A stretch of DNA of 64,000 nt from Ruegeria sp. Alg231-54 (GCF_900143525.1 NZ_FREZ01000007.1:1-64000), one strand, 5' to 3'. Counted from the first letter of the stretch, positions 36,266 through 45,945 are shown. Program-made: numbers and translations. The notes: generated by a model from the letters alone, not told the origin.

Positions 36266-37110
36266 ACTGGCAAGAAGCGCAAGGCGCAGACGTTCCAAAG
36301 ATCGACAGGTTCCTGTTCGAACACATCCAAACGTCCATGTTCCCTCTGGCGAACCTGCGGGACTACGGCTTGCGTGGCTCAGACCCGCGCGCCGTGAACT
36401 TGTGGGTATTGGGTGATGGTCCGCGGGCGGTTTTTGGAATCACAAATGAAGGTATGGTTCTGCCGCAATGCCCAGAATGCTCGGACGAAGACCTGAGCCA
36501 TGCGATTCGCCTGATCCGAGGGCGCAAGTTGTTCGGTCTGGCGGCTGAGGCCACTCAAACCCGTCGGATCATGCAACTTGCAGGGTGGGAAGATCGGCCC
36601 GCAACCCTAAACAGCGACGAGCCGGGGTTCTCGCTGGATCTGAGAAATCTTGTCATGCCGGACGCCACCGGCGCGAAACTGGTGCCGCTGGGTGAACTGG
36701 ACCGATCCATAACAGTGGGATGGCGACAAGACTACCTGATCGAAGCAATGGGCTTTGACCCCGAACGCGCGCAACCTCAGGCACAAAAAGATATCGCTGC
36801 CTATATCGAACGCGATTCTCATCGGGCCTTGTTGATGGATAACCAGCCGGTAGGAATGACCGGGTTCAACTCGCGTTTGCCAGAGGTTGTCCAGATTGGG
36901 GGCGTGTACACGCCGCCCGATCTTCGGGGGCATGGATACGCGCGACTGGCAGTGGCGCTGCATCTACGCGAGGCGCACAGCAACGGCGCAACCCGCGCTG
37001 TTCTGTTTGCCGCTAGCGATGCCGCCGCGCGTGCCTATATAGCAATTGGGTTCCGGCCAGCAGGCCACTATTCCCTGATTCTGTTCAAAAACCCCGAGGA
37101 CACGGCATGA
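36262..37110 (+). CDS. GNAT-family N-acetyltransferase
   Basis: A 282-residue acetyltransferase. The C-terminal half (about residues 165-275) holds the GNAT core: VVQIGGVYTPPDLRGHGYARLAVAL carries the R-G-x-G-x-A acetyl-CoA loop, and later FAASDAAARAYIAIGFRPAG carries the A-R-A-Y-x-x-x-G-F motif. The N-terminal 150 residues form an additional domain seen in larger GNAT proteins. GTG at 36262 overlaps the rsmE stop. The acetyl acceptor is unknown. It is coupled by ATGA to the next gene. Confidence 0.86.
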   Translation: MNWQEAQGADVPKIDRFLFEHIQTSMFPLANLRDYGLRGSDPRAVNLWVLGDGPRAVFGITNEGMVLPQCPECSDEDLSHAIRLIRGRKLFGLAAEATQTRRIMQLAGWEDRPATLNSDEPGFSLDLRNLVMPDATGAKLVPLGELDRSITVGWRQDYLIEAMGFDPERAQPQAQKDIAAYIERDSHRALLMDNQPVGMTGFNSRLPEVVQIGGVYTPPDLRGHGYARLAVALHLREAHSNGATRAVLFAASDAAARAYIAIGFRPAGHYSLILFKNPEDTA

Positions 37111-37634
37111 GTTTCATCCGACCCGAAGCCAAACTGGCCCTGTGGCGCTGGCGCGAAGTGCTGGTGGCAGGGGTCGTCTTGTTGGTCGGCCTCAGCTGGA
37201 TCGGCGGACCCGGTGGATTGCTGGGTTGGCTGGGCTGGGTTCTGATCGCAGTCTCGGTGGCGCTGGCCGTTATTGGCATTCAACGTGCCCGGTTCCGAAC
37301 CGGTGCAGGTGGCCCTGGTCTGGTGACCATCGATGAAGGTCAGATCACTTATCTAGGACCGCTGACAGGCGGCATCGTTGCGACACGTGAAATCGAGCGC
37401 CTTGCGCTGGACCCGACATCGTCCCCGGCGCATTGGATTTTGGATCAACAGGGGCAGCCGACGCTTCACATTCCTGTGAATGCGGAAGGTGCCGAAGCGC
37501 TGTTCGATGTGTTCTCGGCCCTTCCGGGTTTGAAAACTGAACAAATGCTGTCGGAACTGAACGGTGGCGCGACGCATCCTGTGGTTATTTGGGAACGTAC
37601 CCCTCTGCGTCCGGCCCATTTGAGGCTGCATTGA
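37107..37634 (+). CDS. Conserved hypothetical membrane protein
   Basis: A 175-residue protein with two adjacent N-terminal helices (residues 20-34 and 40-60, with GGPGGLLGWLGWV between them) and a soluble C-terminal part of about 110 residues containing a PH-like strand pattern (LVTIDEGQITYLGPLTGG). It overlaps the GNAT gene by ATGA and precedes gshA by 64 bp. I do not recognise a family. Co-occurrence with rsmE and gshA is typical of roseobacter genomes, but no function follows. Confidence 0.78.
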   Translation: MSFIRPEAKLALWRWREVLVAGVVLLVGLSWIGGPGGLLGWLGWVLIAVSVALAVIGIQRARFRTGAGGPGLVTIDEGQITYLGPLTGGIVATREIERLALDPTSSPAHWILDQQGQPTLHIPVNAEGAEALFDVFSALPGLKTEQMLSELNGGATHPVVIWERTPLRPAHLRLH

Positions 37635-37698
37635 CACTGGCGCGGTTTAAGACCACGACTGACCAAACGACAGACACATCAGGATCGGAGCACGGTTC

Positions 37699-39069
37699 AT
37701 GTCCATTCCCCAGTCCGGCGGCGGACCGATCGAACGCCATGAGCAACTGGCCGAATATCTGGAATCGGGCTGCAAGCCCAAACAGGATTGGCGCATCGGA
37801 ACCGAACATGAGAAGTTCGGCTATTGCAAAGACACGCTGAAACCTCTGCCCTTTGAGGGCGAGCGCTCTATACTTGCAGTGCTGCAGGGGTTGCGCGATC
37901 TGCACGGCTGGGCCCCGGTGGAAGAGGCCGGCAAGCTGATCGGGCTGGAAAAGGACGGCGCCAATGTCTCGCTGGAACCCGGTGGGCAGTTGGAATTGTC
38001 AGGCGCGCCGCTTGAGACCATTCATGAAACCTGTGACGAGGTGAACGCGCATCTGCGCGATGTGAAGGATATCGCGGACAAGATCGGTGTCGGCTTCATC
38101 GGCCTTGGGGCCGCCCCGATCTGGACCCATGAGGAAATGCCGCTGATGCCCAAGGGGCGTTACCGGCTGATGAATGACTACATGGAAAAGGTCGGCACCA
38201 TGGGCCGGTCGATGATGCGCCGGACGTGTACCGTGCAGGTCAATATCGACTTTGGGTCCGAGGCTGACATGGTGCAAAAGCTGCGCGTCGCGCTGGCGTT
38301 GCAGCCTGTGGCAACCGCACTGTTTGCCAATTCCCCGTTCTTTGAGGGTAAGCCAAACGGTCAGAAGAGCTGGCGCAGCTATATCTGGCGTCATCTGGAT
38401 GATGCGCGCACCGGTATGCTGCCCTTTGTGTTCGAAGACGGGTTCGGGTTTGAGGCTTGGGTCGAGTACGCCTTGGATGTGCCGATGTATTTCGTCTATC
38501 GCGACGGCAAGTATATCGACGCGCTGGGCCAGTCCTTCCGTGACTTTCTGCAAGGCAAACTGCCTGCATTGCCGGGCGAAACGCCGACTTTGTCAGACTG
38601 GGCGGATCACCTGACCACAGCCTTCCCCGAGGCGCGGATCAAGAAGTTCATGGAGATGCGCGGGGCCGATGGTGGCCCATGGCGGCGCCTGTGTGCCTTG
38701 CCCGCATTCTGGGTGGGTTTGACCTATGATCAGGGTGCGTTGGATGCGGCCTGGGATCTTGTCAAAGGCTGGGATGCCAAAACTCGCGAAGATCTGCGGG
38801 TTGCCGCGGCCCGGGACGGCCTGCAAGCGCAGGTCGGCGACATCAACATGCACGATCTGGCTGGTGAGGTGGTTTCGATCGCCCAAGCCGGCCTGAAATC
38901 CCGCGCCTTTCCTGGCGCAGGTGGGTTGGTACCGGATGAGACGCATTTCCTGAATGCCCTCAAGGACAGTATCGAAACAGGCAAGGTTCCGGCGGATGAA
39001 TTGCTGGATCACTATAACGGCGACTGGAACGGCGATCTGACCCGGATTTATCCCGATTTCAGTTACTGA
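37699..39069 (+). CDS. gshA: Glutamate-cysteine ligase (plant/alphaproteobacterial type)
   Basis: ATP-dependent first step of glutathione synthesis, joining L-glutamate and L-cysteine. The 456-residue sequence is of the plant/alphaproteobacterial class: WRIGTEHEKFGYCKDTLKPLPFEG near residue 32, then NVSLEPGGQLELSGAP and GRYRLMNDYMEKVGTMGR, and a later MEMRGADGGPWRRLCALPAFWVG. The start MSIPQSGGGPIERHEQL fits the family. It lies at the end of the rsmE-led unit. Glutathione made here could serve the nearby GST. Confidence 0.95.
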   Translation: MSIPQSGGGPIERHEQLAEYLESGCKPKQDWRIGTEHEKFGYCKDTLKPLPFEGERSILAVLQGLRDLHGWAPVEEAGKLIGLEKDGANVSLEPGGQLELSGAPLETIHETCDEVNAHLRDVKDIADKIGVGFIGLGAAPIWTHEEMPLMPKGRYRLMNDYMEKVGTMGRSMMRRTCTVQVNIDFGSEADMVQKLRVALALQPVATALFANSPFFEGKPNGQKSWRSYIWRHLDDARTGMLPFVFEDGFGFEAWVEYALDVPMYFVYRDGKYIDALGQSFRDFLQGKLPALPGETPTLSDWADHLTTAFPEARIKKFMEMRGADGGPWRRLCALPAFWVGLTYDQGALDAAWDLVKGWDAKTREDLRVAAARDGLQAQVGDINMHDLAGEVVSIAQAGLKSRAFPGAGGLVPDETHFLNALKDSIETGKVPADELLDHYNGDWNGDLTRIYPDFSY

Positions 39070-39187
39070 CCGTCTTTTAGGTCTGTTGCCTTTAGGAGAG
39101 TATTTGCCAATTAACGCGATGTGACCTTGCCATGTGGCAGGGTCCTTCGAGTATGATTGGCGGGATATTCCCGAGCGTGATGGCGTC

Positions 39188-40255
39188 ATGGCCCGTATCA
39201 GCGAACTGCATTATTCCAATGCCTACGCCGCCCAAAGCGGTGTGTCCGAGTTCCTAGAGGTTGCGCTGAGATCCGATGAGGATCCGGCCAATTTCACTGT
39301 GTCCTTCTATCAGGCGAATGGTCAGGTCGGGATCGAAATTCCGCTGGATCACCCTTCGGTTCAGGTCTCGATAGACCCTGACAATAACGAACAGGTCTTT
39401 GTGATTTCAGCGGATTTCTTTCCGATCCTGCTGACCGATCCCAATGGCGGCGGCTCTACCAACTATGAGGCCTATGCGCTGACCAATACGTCGACGGGCG
39501 AGGTCATTGATTTCTACGATATCGGTGGCGGAACCACTGATATCGTCGCTCAAAACGGGTTGGCCGCCGGGGAAACTTCGGAAAATCTGCCGGTTCTTGT
39601 CGGGCCGAACCAAACCACAACGACCCTGCAATTCAATCAGCCCAACCCGGACACACTGGTGCATGCGCCGCTCTCGCCCGGCGATTCAGGCGCACCGTGT
39701 TTCGCGGCTGGCACGTTGGTCGACACGCCAGATGGTCCGCGCAGGGTTGAAACTCTGGGGCCGGGTGACCTGGTGCTGACACAGGACGATGGTGCTTGCA
39801 TCATTCGTTGGGCCGGTGGCCGCACTGTTTCGGGACGGGGTCGGTTTGCACCCGTTCGCATCCGTTCCGGTGCGTTGGGGGCGGAAAGAGACATTTACGT
39901 CTCGCCGCAACACCGTCTGCTGGTCGCAGGTTGGCAGGCGCAGCTGCTGTTCGGAGAAGATGAGGTTCTTGTCGCGGCCAAATCAATGGTCAATGACACG
40001 ACCATCACATCCGCGCCTTGCGACCTTGTCCACTATGTCCACCTGTTCTTTGACCGGCATCAACTGGTGTCGACCTCTGGCCTGATCTCGGAAAGCTTCT
40101 TTCCCGGGGCGCAGGGCTTGTCGAGTCTTGACCGCGAAGCCGCAGACGAGCTGTTCGCCTTGTTCCCCGAGCTTTTGGATCAGCCGCAAAATTATGGCCC
40201 GACTGTTCGCCCGGTCCGGTGCGGCCCACAAGTGGCAATGCTGCGGGCGATCTGA
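39188..40255 (+). CDS. Hint-domain (Hedgehog/intein-type) protein
   Basis: A 355-residue two-domain protein. Residues 1-170 form an N-terminal beta-rich domain starting MARISELHYSN, seen at the start of many roseobacter Hint proteins and resembling a lamin-tail-type domain. A Hint_2 domain occupies about residues 175-320. It begins at the nucleophilic cysteine in APCFAAGTLVDTPDGPRRVE, with the conserved histidine block YVSPQHRLLV and a C-terminal DLVHYVHLFFDRHQ. Hint modules can self-cleave. No signal peptide is visible, so secretion would need another route. The start is uncertain; a GTG at 39134 adds 18 residues. Confidence 0.86.
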   Translation: MARISELHYSNAYAAQSGVSEFLEVALRSDEDPANFTVSFYQANGQVGIEIPLDHPSVQVSIDPDNNEQVFVISADFFPILLTDPNGGGSTNYEAYALTNTSTGEVIDFYDIGGGTTDIVAQNGLAAGETSENLPVLVGPNQTTTTLQFNQPNPDTLVHAPLSPGDSGAPCFAAGTLVDTPDGPRRVETLGPGDLVLTQDDGACIIRWAGGRTVSGRGRFAPVRIRSGALGAERDIYVSPQHRLLVAGWQAQLLFGEDEVLVAAKSMVNDTTITSAPCDLVHYVHLFFDRHQLVSTSGLISESFFPGAQGLSSLDREAADELFALFPELLDQPQNYGPTVRPVRCGPQVAMLRAI

Positions 40256-40320
40256 TCCGCCCCTCTTGCTTTCGCAGACTGCTGTGATAGCAGAGCTTCA
40301 ACAGCATTCAGGGAACCGTC

Positions 40321-41394
40321 ATGGACGATCTTAAGGCAAAATATCTGGGTCAGATCGCCGATGCAGGCGACGAAAACGCGCTCGAAGCGATCCGTGTCGC
40401 GGCTGTCGGCAAAAAAGGCGAAGTCGCGCTGAAGATGCGCGAGTTGGGCAAGATGACGCCCGAGGAACGTCAGGTCGCTGGCCCCGCGCTGAATGCCCTG
40501 AAGGATGAGATCAACTCGGCCCTGTCCGCCAAGAAAGCCGCTTTGGCCGATGCCGCGCTGGACGAACGCCTGCGCACAGAATGGCTGGATGTGACTCTGC
40601 CGACCCGCGCGCGCCGTCAGGGCTCGATCCACCCAGTTAGCCAAGCGACTGAGGAGCTGACCGCGATCTTTGCCGAACTGGGCTTCTCGGTGGCCGAAGG
40701 GCCGCGGATCGAGGACGACTGGTATAACTTTGACGCCCTGAACATCCCCGGCCACCACCCCGCGCGGGCCGAGATGGATACGTTCTATATGCACCGTGCC
40801 GAGGGCGACAATCGCCCGCCGCATGTGCTGCGCACCCATACTTCGCCGGTGCAGATCCGCTCGATGGAGAAACAGGGCGCGCCGATCCGCATCATTTGTC
40901 CGGGCGGCGTGTACCGCGCCGATTATGACCAGACCCACACGCCGATGTTCCATCAGGTCGAGGGGCTGGCCATCGACAAGGACATCTCGATGGCGAACCT
41001 GAAATGGGTTCTGGAAGAGTTCGTGAAGGCGTTCTTTGAGGTCGACGATGTCGAACTGCGCTTCCGCGCCTCGCACTTCCCGTTCACTGAACCGTCGGCC
41101 GAGGTCGATATCCGCTGTTCCTGGGATAATGGTCAGCTGAAGATCGGCGATGGCGACGACTGGATGGAGATTCTGGGCTCGGGCATGGTCCACCCGAAGG
41201 TGATCGCCGCCGGCGGGATTGATCCGGATGTCTATCAGGGCTTTGCCTTTGGCATCGGCATCGACCGTCTGGCGATGTTGAAGTACGGCATTCCGGATTT
41301 GCGGGCGTTCTTTGATAGCGACCTGCGCTGGTTGCGCCACTATGGGTTTGCAGCGCTGGATATGCCGAACCTTCATGGTGGTTTGTCGCGTTGA
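40321..41394 (+). CDS. pheS: Phenylalanyl-tRNA synthetase alpha subunit
   Basis: Catalytic subunit of the alpha2-beta2 PheRS. The 357-residue protein has an N-terminal coiled-coil region (about residues 1-90), motif 2 (near residue 195, [25 protein letters not shown]) and motif 3 ([18 protein letters not shown] near residue 315). ATG at 40321 gives [12 protein letters not shown]. pheT lies 2.1 kb downstream with other genes between, instead of directly adjacent. High confidence. Confidence 0.96.
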   Translation: MDDLKAKYLGQIADAGDENALEAIRVAAVGKKGEVALKMRELGKMTPEERQVAGPALNALKDEINSALSAKKAALADAALDERLRTEWLDVTLPTRARRQGSIHPVSQATEELTAIFAELGFSVAEGPRIEDDWYNFDALNIPGHHPARAEMDTFYMHRAEGDNRPPHVLRTHTSPVQIRSMEKQGAPIRIICPGGVYRADYDQTHTPMFHQVEGLAIDKDISMANLKWVLEEFVKAFFEVDDVELRFRASHFPFTEPSAEVDIRCSWDNGQLKIGDGDDWMEILGSGMVHPKVIAAGGIDPDVYQGFAFGIGIDRLAMLKYGIPDLRAFFDSDLRWLRHYGFAALDMPNLHGGLSR

Positions 41395-41424
41395 GCGAAG
41401 TCGAAGTGGTAACGGCGTGCGAAA

Positions 41425-42033
41425 ATGTGCCGTGATTTCTTCTGGATTGCTCCGCTGGCCGCTGTGCTGGCAAACATTGGAACATTCCTAGTCGGCGTTG
41501 TAGCGATCGTTGGGCTGTTTCAATACCAACGCTGGCGGTCGGAGGCCAAGTTACGAGCCCAAGCTGAAGTGGCGCAAACGTGTTTGATTGCCGGTACCAA
41601 TGCAGATGAGGCGTTAAGAAGCATCCGGGCATTGCCTTGGGGTCGGGGCCTGCCAAAGCGTTTTGATGATAAACTTGAGTACTACGAATACCGATACCGG
41701 CAAGTTTTTGATAAGAATGGTATTTTCGAAGAACTTCGGCGAGCTGAAGTGCAACAGGATATCCTGATTGGAAACAATGAGGTCTCTAAGTCTTTCAGTG
41801 AGTTTTTTAGCATTCGCGAAAATATTGTTCGGGCAATAAACTGTTTAATTGAAATTGAAGTGGAGCATCGTGAAACTCCGGAAGCGCAGGAGCTGAAAGC
41901 GGAATGTGATGTTCACTTGAATGGTCTGGGTAGCGACAAGGACGAATTGGGCCCAAGGCAAGATAATGCAATCCAAACTATAAACGAAGTTTTACGACCG
42001 ATTGCCAGATATGATCGGAACAGGTTTGCATAG
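41425..42033 (+). CDS. Hypothetical membrane-anchored protein
   Basis: A 202-residue protein with one N-terminal transmembrane helix (residues 8-30, IAPLAAVLANIGTFLVGVVA) and a charged, largely helical cytoplasmic part that is rich in E, R and Y. The gene is visibly more AT-rich than pheS and pheT around it, with codon choices such as ATA, TTA and AAT, hinting at recent acquisition. It begins 30 bp after pheS. No conserved motif was recognised. Function unknown. Confidence 0.72.
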   Translation: MCRDFFWIAPLAAVLANIGTFLVGVVAIVGLFQYQRWRSEAKLRAQAEVAQTCLIAGTNADEALRSIRALPWGRGLPKRFDDKLEYYEYRYRQVFDKNGIFEELRRAEVQQDILIGNNEVSKSFSEFFSIRENIVRAINCLIEIEVEHRETPEAQELKAECDVHLNGLGSDKDELGPRQDNAIQTINEVLRPIARYDRNRFA

Positions 42034-42047
42034 GAGCAATTCTATTG

Positions 42048-42073
42048 CGCCAGATCGCCTGCGCGGTCTGGCG
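42048..42073 (+). terminator. Hairpin after the hypothetical gene between pheS and pheT
   Basis: Eleven-bp stem with one G-T wobble (CGCCAGATCGC, CTGC loop, GCGGTCTGGCG). It starts 15 bp after the stop codon. No U-run follows. It may terminate the upstream transcript or stabilise it. Confidence 0.5.
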
Positions 42074-42146
42074 ACGGCGCGGCTTGTTACATGCGCCCAC
42101 GGGGTTGTGACGTGACAGCGGGCGCAAGCTCGCTAGGGTTCGGCAG

Positions 42147-42941
42147 ATGATTTATCGACTGCTCTGCCTCTTCCTGCTGACCGCCACACAAGCCTCCGCT
42201 ATCGAAACCTGCCACGGTGATACCGCCTGTCAGGTCGGCGACCGCTCGTATCATGTGCTGGAGCCCGACGGGTGGGATGGTGAAACGCCTCTGCCGGTGT
42301 TGCTGCATTTTCACGGCTGGGCGCGGCAGGGGACCGTGGTGGTGAACCATGAACGCATCGCCGGGGCCACGAAACTGCGCGGCGTGCTGCTGGTGGCCCC
42401 GAACGGGTTGGGTAAAAGCTGGGATTTCTGGACCTCGGACACGCGTGATGTCCCCTTCGCTGATCGGGTGCTTGAGGACGTCGCCAAACGCTATCCGATT
42501 GATCCGGAAAGAATTTATGTCTCGGGCTACTCCTTTGGCGGTGCGATGGCGTGGCGCTATGTGTGCCAGTCGGGCAATGACACGGCTGCTTTGCTGGCGG
42601 TCGCGGGGTCGATCCGTCAGACTGAGGACTGCCCGCAAGCCCCGGCCGAGGTGCGCCATGTGCACGGGACCAGCGACACCGTAATGGACTTCCCCTTTGG
42701 GCCGGGCGGGGACACGACTTATCCAGTGGCGCTGTGGCGGCAGAAGTTCGGGTGTGAAACAGCGACGCCGCGCGGGGATTGGAGTGTTGTGCCGATCCTG
42801 AACCTCAGCCGGGTGGAGTGGACCGATTGCGCACAGGGACAGGTTTCGCTGGATACGCATCCCGGCGGGCATTTCATCCCGCATGGCTGGATCGGGCGAC
42901 AACTGGATGAGCTTTTGGGACGGGAACCGACCTACCCCTGA
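42147..42941 (+). CDS. Secreted alpha/beta-hydrolase, PHB-depolymerase/esterase-like
   Basis: A 264-residue protein with a signal peptide (MIYRLLCLFLLTATQASA, cleavage near residue 18). The LpqC/PHB-depolymerase core has an oxyanion region (LLHFHGWA) and the nucleophile elbow GYSFGGAM. A catalytic Asp is plausible in VHGTSDTVMD, and a catalytic His is in THPGGHFIPHG. Several cysteines suggest disulfides in the periplasm or outside the cell. Substrate may be a polyester or a feruloyl-type ester. It sits in the block that separates pheS from pheT and precedes a cupin pseudogene. Confidence 0.87.
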   Translation: MIYRLLCLFLLTATQASAIETCHGDTACQVGDRSYHVLEPDGWDGETPLPVLLHFHGWARQGTVVVNHERIAGATKLRGVLLVAPNGLGKSWDFWTSDTRDVPFADRVLEDVAKRYPIDPERIYVSGYSFGGAMAWRYVCQSGNDTAALLAVAGSIRQTEDCPQAPAEVRHVHGTSDTVMDFPFGPGGDTTYPVALWRQKFGCETATPRGDWSVVPILNLSRVEWTDCAQGQVSLDTHPGGHFIPHGWIGRQLDELLGREPTYP

Positions 42942-42984
42942 ACATTTGACTAGCCCGGAATGATCCGAGAATGGAACGGTCCTA

Positions 42985-43392
42985 ATAAGAACCCTGTTTT
43001 TAAGCGCCCTGATCCTTGCCACCACACCTGTTCTGGCGCGCGACACCTATCCGCCGGTTGAGGTGCTGTTGCAGACCGATAAATCCGTGATTGGCGAACC
43101 ACTGGAATACCCGGACGGCACACCGCAGATTACTATGGCCATCGTCACCATGCAGCCTGGTCAAAAAACCGGCTGGCACAGGCACGAGGTCCCGCTGGCA
43201 GCTTACATGCTAGAGGGTGAAATCACGGTGGATTACGGGGATGCCGGGACCAAAACCTAAAAAACCGGCGATGCGCTGGTCGAGGCGTTTCGCACACCTC
43301 ATGCAGGGGTAAACTCCGGGGATGGTATTGCTCGGATTCTGGCGGTGTTTGCTGGTGCGAATGGTGTTTCCAACACGGTCGCGGAAGAGTAG
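42985..43392 (+). pseudogene. Cupin gene with premature stop and lost start codon
   Basis: Reading frame of 135 codons encoding a signal-peptide-like start (RTLFLSALILATTPVLA) and a cupin_2 domain (PGQKTGWHRHEVPLAAYMLEGEI). TAA at 43258-43260 interrupts it after GDAGTKT, where the family usually has an aromatic residue. The frame resumes as KTGDALVEAF and ends at TAG 43390-43392. No ATG, GTG or TTG precedes the signal segment; ATA at 42985 sits where an ATG is expected. Both lesions are single-base changes, consistent with a young pseudogene. A sequencing error could explain one but hardly both. GTG at 43063 could still start a truncated product. Confidence 0.75.
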
Positions 43393-43480
43393 GCGCCCAA
43401 GCCCCCCGCACCCTCTTTCCCCTGTCCGCAATATCCGTTACACGCGGTCTGACCCTAGATTTACTGGCGGAAACCGACCG

Positions 43481-45877
43481 ATGAAATTCACTCTTTCCTG
43501 GCTGAAAGACCACCTCGATACCGATGCGTCGGTGGATGAGATTGCAGAGACGCTGACCGATCTTGGACTGGAAGTCGAAGAGATCGTGAACCCGGCGGAC
43601 CGTCTGGCAGGCTTTACGCTGGGCTATGTGAAACACGCGGAAAAGCACCCGGATGCGGACAAACTGCGCGTTTGCACCGTTGCGACCGATGAAGGCGATC
43701 TGCAGATCATCTGCGGCGCGCCCAACGCACGCGAAGGTATCACGGTCGTGGTTTGTAAACCGGGCATGTATATCCCCGGTCTGGATCTTACGATCAGCGT
43801 GGGCAAGATCCGCGGCGTCGAAAGCTTTGGTATGATGGCCTCGGAGCGGGAACTGGAGCTGTCAGAAGAACATGACGGCATCATCGAGCTGCCCTCGGGC
43901 GAAGTCGGCGACAAATTCGTCGACTGGTTGGCCGAGAACGAGCCGGCAAAAGTCGATACGATGATCGAGATCGCCATCACGCCGAACCGCCCCGACGCGC
44001 TGGGCGTGGCCGGGATCGCTCGCGATTTGGCTGCACGTGGCGTCGGTACGCTGAAAGAACGCGGCTATACACCGGTGCCGGGTGAGTTCGAAAGCCCGGT
44101 CAAGGTGACAATCGACGAGGATACGCTGGACGGTGCGCCGCATTTCACCGGCCGCCTGATCAAAGGGGTCAAGAATGGCCCCAGCCCGCAATGGCTGCAG
44201 GATCAGTTGAAGGCAATCGGCCTGCGTCCGATCTCGGCATTGGTGGATATCACCAACTATATGACGTTCGACCAGAACCGCCCGCTGCACGTTTTCGATG
44301 CGGACAACGTGCAGGGTAACCTGCGCGTTCACCGTGCCAAAGGCGGTGAAAAGCTGGTTGCGCTGGACGAGAAAGAATACACCCTGCAGCCCGGTATGAT
44401 GGTGATTTCGGACGATAAGGGCCCGGAGTCGATTGCCGGGATTATGGGCGGTGAGGAAACTGGTTGTACCGAGGACACAGTGAATGTGTTCCTTGAAAGC
44501 GCGTTTTGGGATCATGTGCAGATCGCGTTGACCGGCCGTGCGCTTAAGATCAACTCGGACGCGCGCTATCGGTTCGAACGTGGCGTAGACCCTGAATACA
44601 CGCTGGAAGGGTTAGAACATGCGACGCAGATGATCCTGGATATCTGCGGTGGCGAAGCCTCGAAAGTCGTCGAAGCTGGCAAGGCACCGGATCACTCGCG
44701 CGCTTACAAGCTGGACGCTGAACGCGTGCAGTCGCTGGTGGGCATGGACATTCCGGAAAGCGAGCAACGCCAGACGCTCACCCGCCTAGGTTTCCGTTTG
44801 GAAGGCGAGATGGCGCATGTCCCCAGTTGGCGTCCCGATATCATGGGCGAAGCTGATTTGGTGGAAGAGGTCGCGCGGATTGCATCCCTGACCAAATTGC
44901 AGGGCAAGCCGCTGCCGCGTGTGACGGATGGTATTCCCAAGGCGGTGATGACCCCAACGCAGCGGCGTCAGTCGATGGCGCGTCGCACTTGTGCGGCGCT
45001 GGGGTACAATGAATGCGTCAGCTATACATTCATCGATCAGGCTTCGGCTGCCTTGTTCGGTGGCGGGGATGAAGCGACGCAGTTGGAAAATCCGATCTCG
45101 TCCGAGATGAGCCATATGCGTCCCGACCTGCTGCCCGGTTTGCTGCAGGCCGCCGCCCGCAATCAGGCGCGCGGGTATGCAGATGTCGCGCTGTTCGAGG
45201 TTGGCCCGGTTTTCCATGACGGCGAACCTGGCGATCAGAAAACCCAGATTACCGGGCTGCTTGTCGGTCGCAACGGCCCCAAGGACGTGCACGGTGCCTC
45301 GCGCCCAGTTGACGTGTTTGATGCCAAGTCGGATGCCGAGGCTGTGCTGACGGCCATTGGTGCACCTTCCAAGGTCCAGGTCATGCGCGATGGCGACGCC
45401 TGGTGGCATCCGGGGCGTCACGGCAAAATTTGTCTGGGTCCCAAAAAGGTGTTGGGTGTCTTTGGCGAACTGCATCCGCGTGTGTTGCAGGCGATGGACA
45501 TTAAAGGCCCGGCGATGGCCTTCACCATCTGGCCGGAAGAGGTGCCTCTGCCGCGTAAATCCGGCGCGACCCGCGCCGCGCTTGAACTGCGTGATTTGCA
45601 GGCGGTCGAGCGTGACTTTGCATTCGTCGTCGACGAGAGCGTCGAGGCGCTGACATTGGTGAACGCCGCAGCCGGCGCCGACAAGGCGCTGGTCGAGGAT
45701 GTGCGGGTTTTTGACGAATTCATCGGCGGCAGCCTGGGTGAAGGCAAGAAATCACTGGCCATCACCGTGCGACTGCAGCCGACGGATGCGACGCTGAAGG
45801 AAAAAGACATCGAAGCGGTGGCCGAAAAGATCATCGCCAAGGTTACCAAGGCAACAGGCGGTACATTACGCGGTTGA
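43481..45877 (+). CDS. pheT: Phenylalanyl-tRNA synthetase beta subunit
   Basis: The 798-residue beta subunit, which recognises tRNA-Phe and edits mischarged Tyr. It contains an N-terminal tRNA-binding EMAP-like domain (about residues 40-150), the B3/B4 editing region (about residues 210-380), the B5 domain (near residue 410), and a C-terminal ferredoxin-fold anticodon-binding domain (last 95 residues, ERDFAFVVDESV). ATG at 43481 gives MKFTLSWLKDHLD, the family start; the longer ORF adds 53 unrelated residues. It is separated from pheS and closed by a GGGCG/CGCCC hairpin. Confidence 0.96.
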   Translation: MKFTLSWLKDHLDTDASVDEIAETLTDLGLEVEEIVNPADRLAGFTLGYVKHAEKHPDADKLRVCTVATDEGDLQIICGAPNAREGITVVVCKPGMYIPGLDLTISVGKIRGVESFGMMASERELELSEEHDGIIELPSGEVGDKFVDWLAENEPAKVDTMIEIAITPNRPDALGVAGIARDLAARGVGTLKERGYTPVPGEFESPVKVTIDEDTLDGAPHFTGRLIKGVKNGPSPQWLQDQLKAIGLRPISALVDITNYMTFDQNRPLHVFDADNVQGNLRVHRAKGGEKLVALDEKEYTLQPGMMVISDDKGPESIAGIMGGEETGCTEDTVNVFLESAFWDHVQIALTGRALKINSDARYRFERGVDPEYTLEGLEHATQMILDICGGEASKVVEAGKAPDHSRAYKLDAERVQSLVGMDIPESEQRQTLTRLGFRLEGEMAHVPSWRPDIMGEADLVEEVARIASLTKLQGKPLPRVTDGIPKAVMTPTQRRQSMARRTCAALGYNECVSYTFIDQASAALFGGGDEATQLENPISSEMSHMRPDLLPGLLQAAARNQARGYADVALFEVGPVFHDGEPGDQKTQITGLLVGRNGPKDVHGASRPVDVFDAKSDAEAVLTAIGAPSKVQVMRDGDAWWHPGRHGKICLGPKKVLGVFGELHPRVLQAMDIKGPAMAFTIWPEEVPLPRKSGATRAALELRDLQAVERDFAFVVDESVEALTLVNAAAGADKALVEDVRVFDEFIGGSLGEGKKSLAITVRLQPTDATLKEKDIEAVAEKIIAKVTKATGGTLRG

Positions 45878-45916
45878 TGCTTGGCCGCCGCTGGCGGGAG
45901 TGTTTTTGAAAAGATG

Positions 45917-45945
45917 AAGGGGCGGTCGCGCCCTTTCTGTTTTTG
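45917..45945 (+). terminator. Rho-independent terminator after pheT
   Basis: Stem of GGGCG/CGCCC extended by AA/TT pairs and a wobble around a GTCG loop, followed by TTTCTGTTTTTG. It lies 40 bp after the pheT stop, ahead of ytoQ. Confidence 0.65.
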
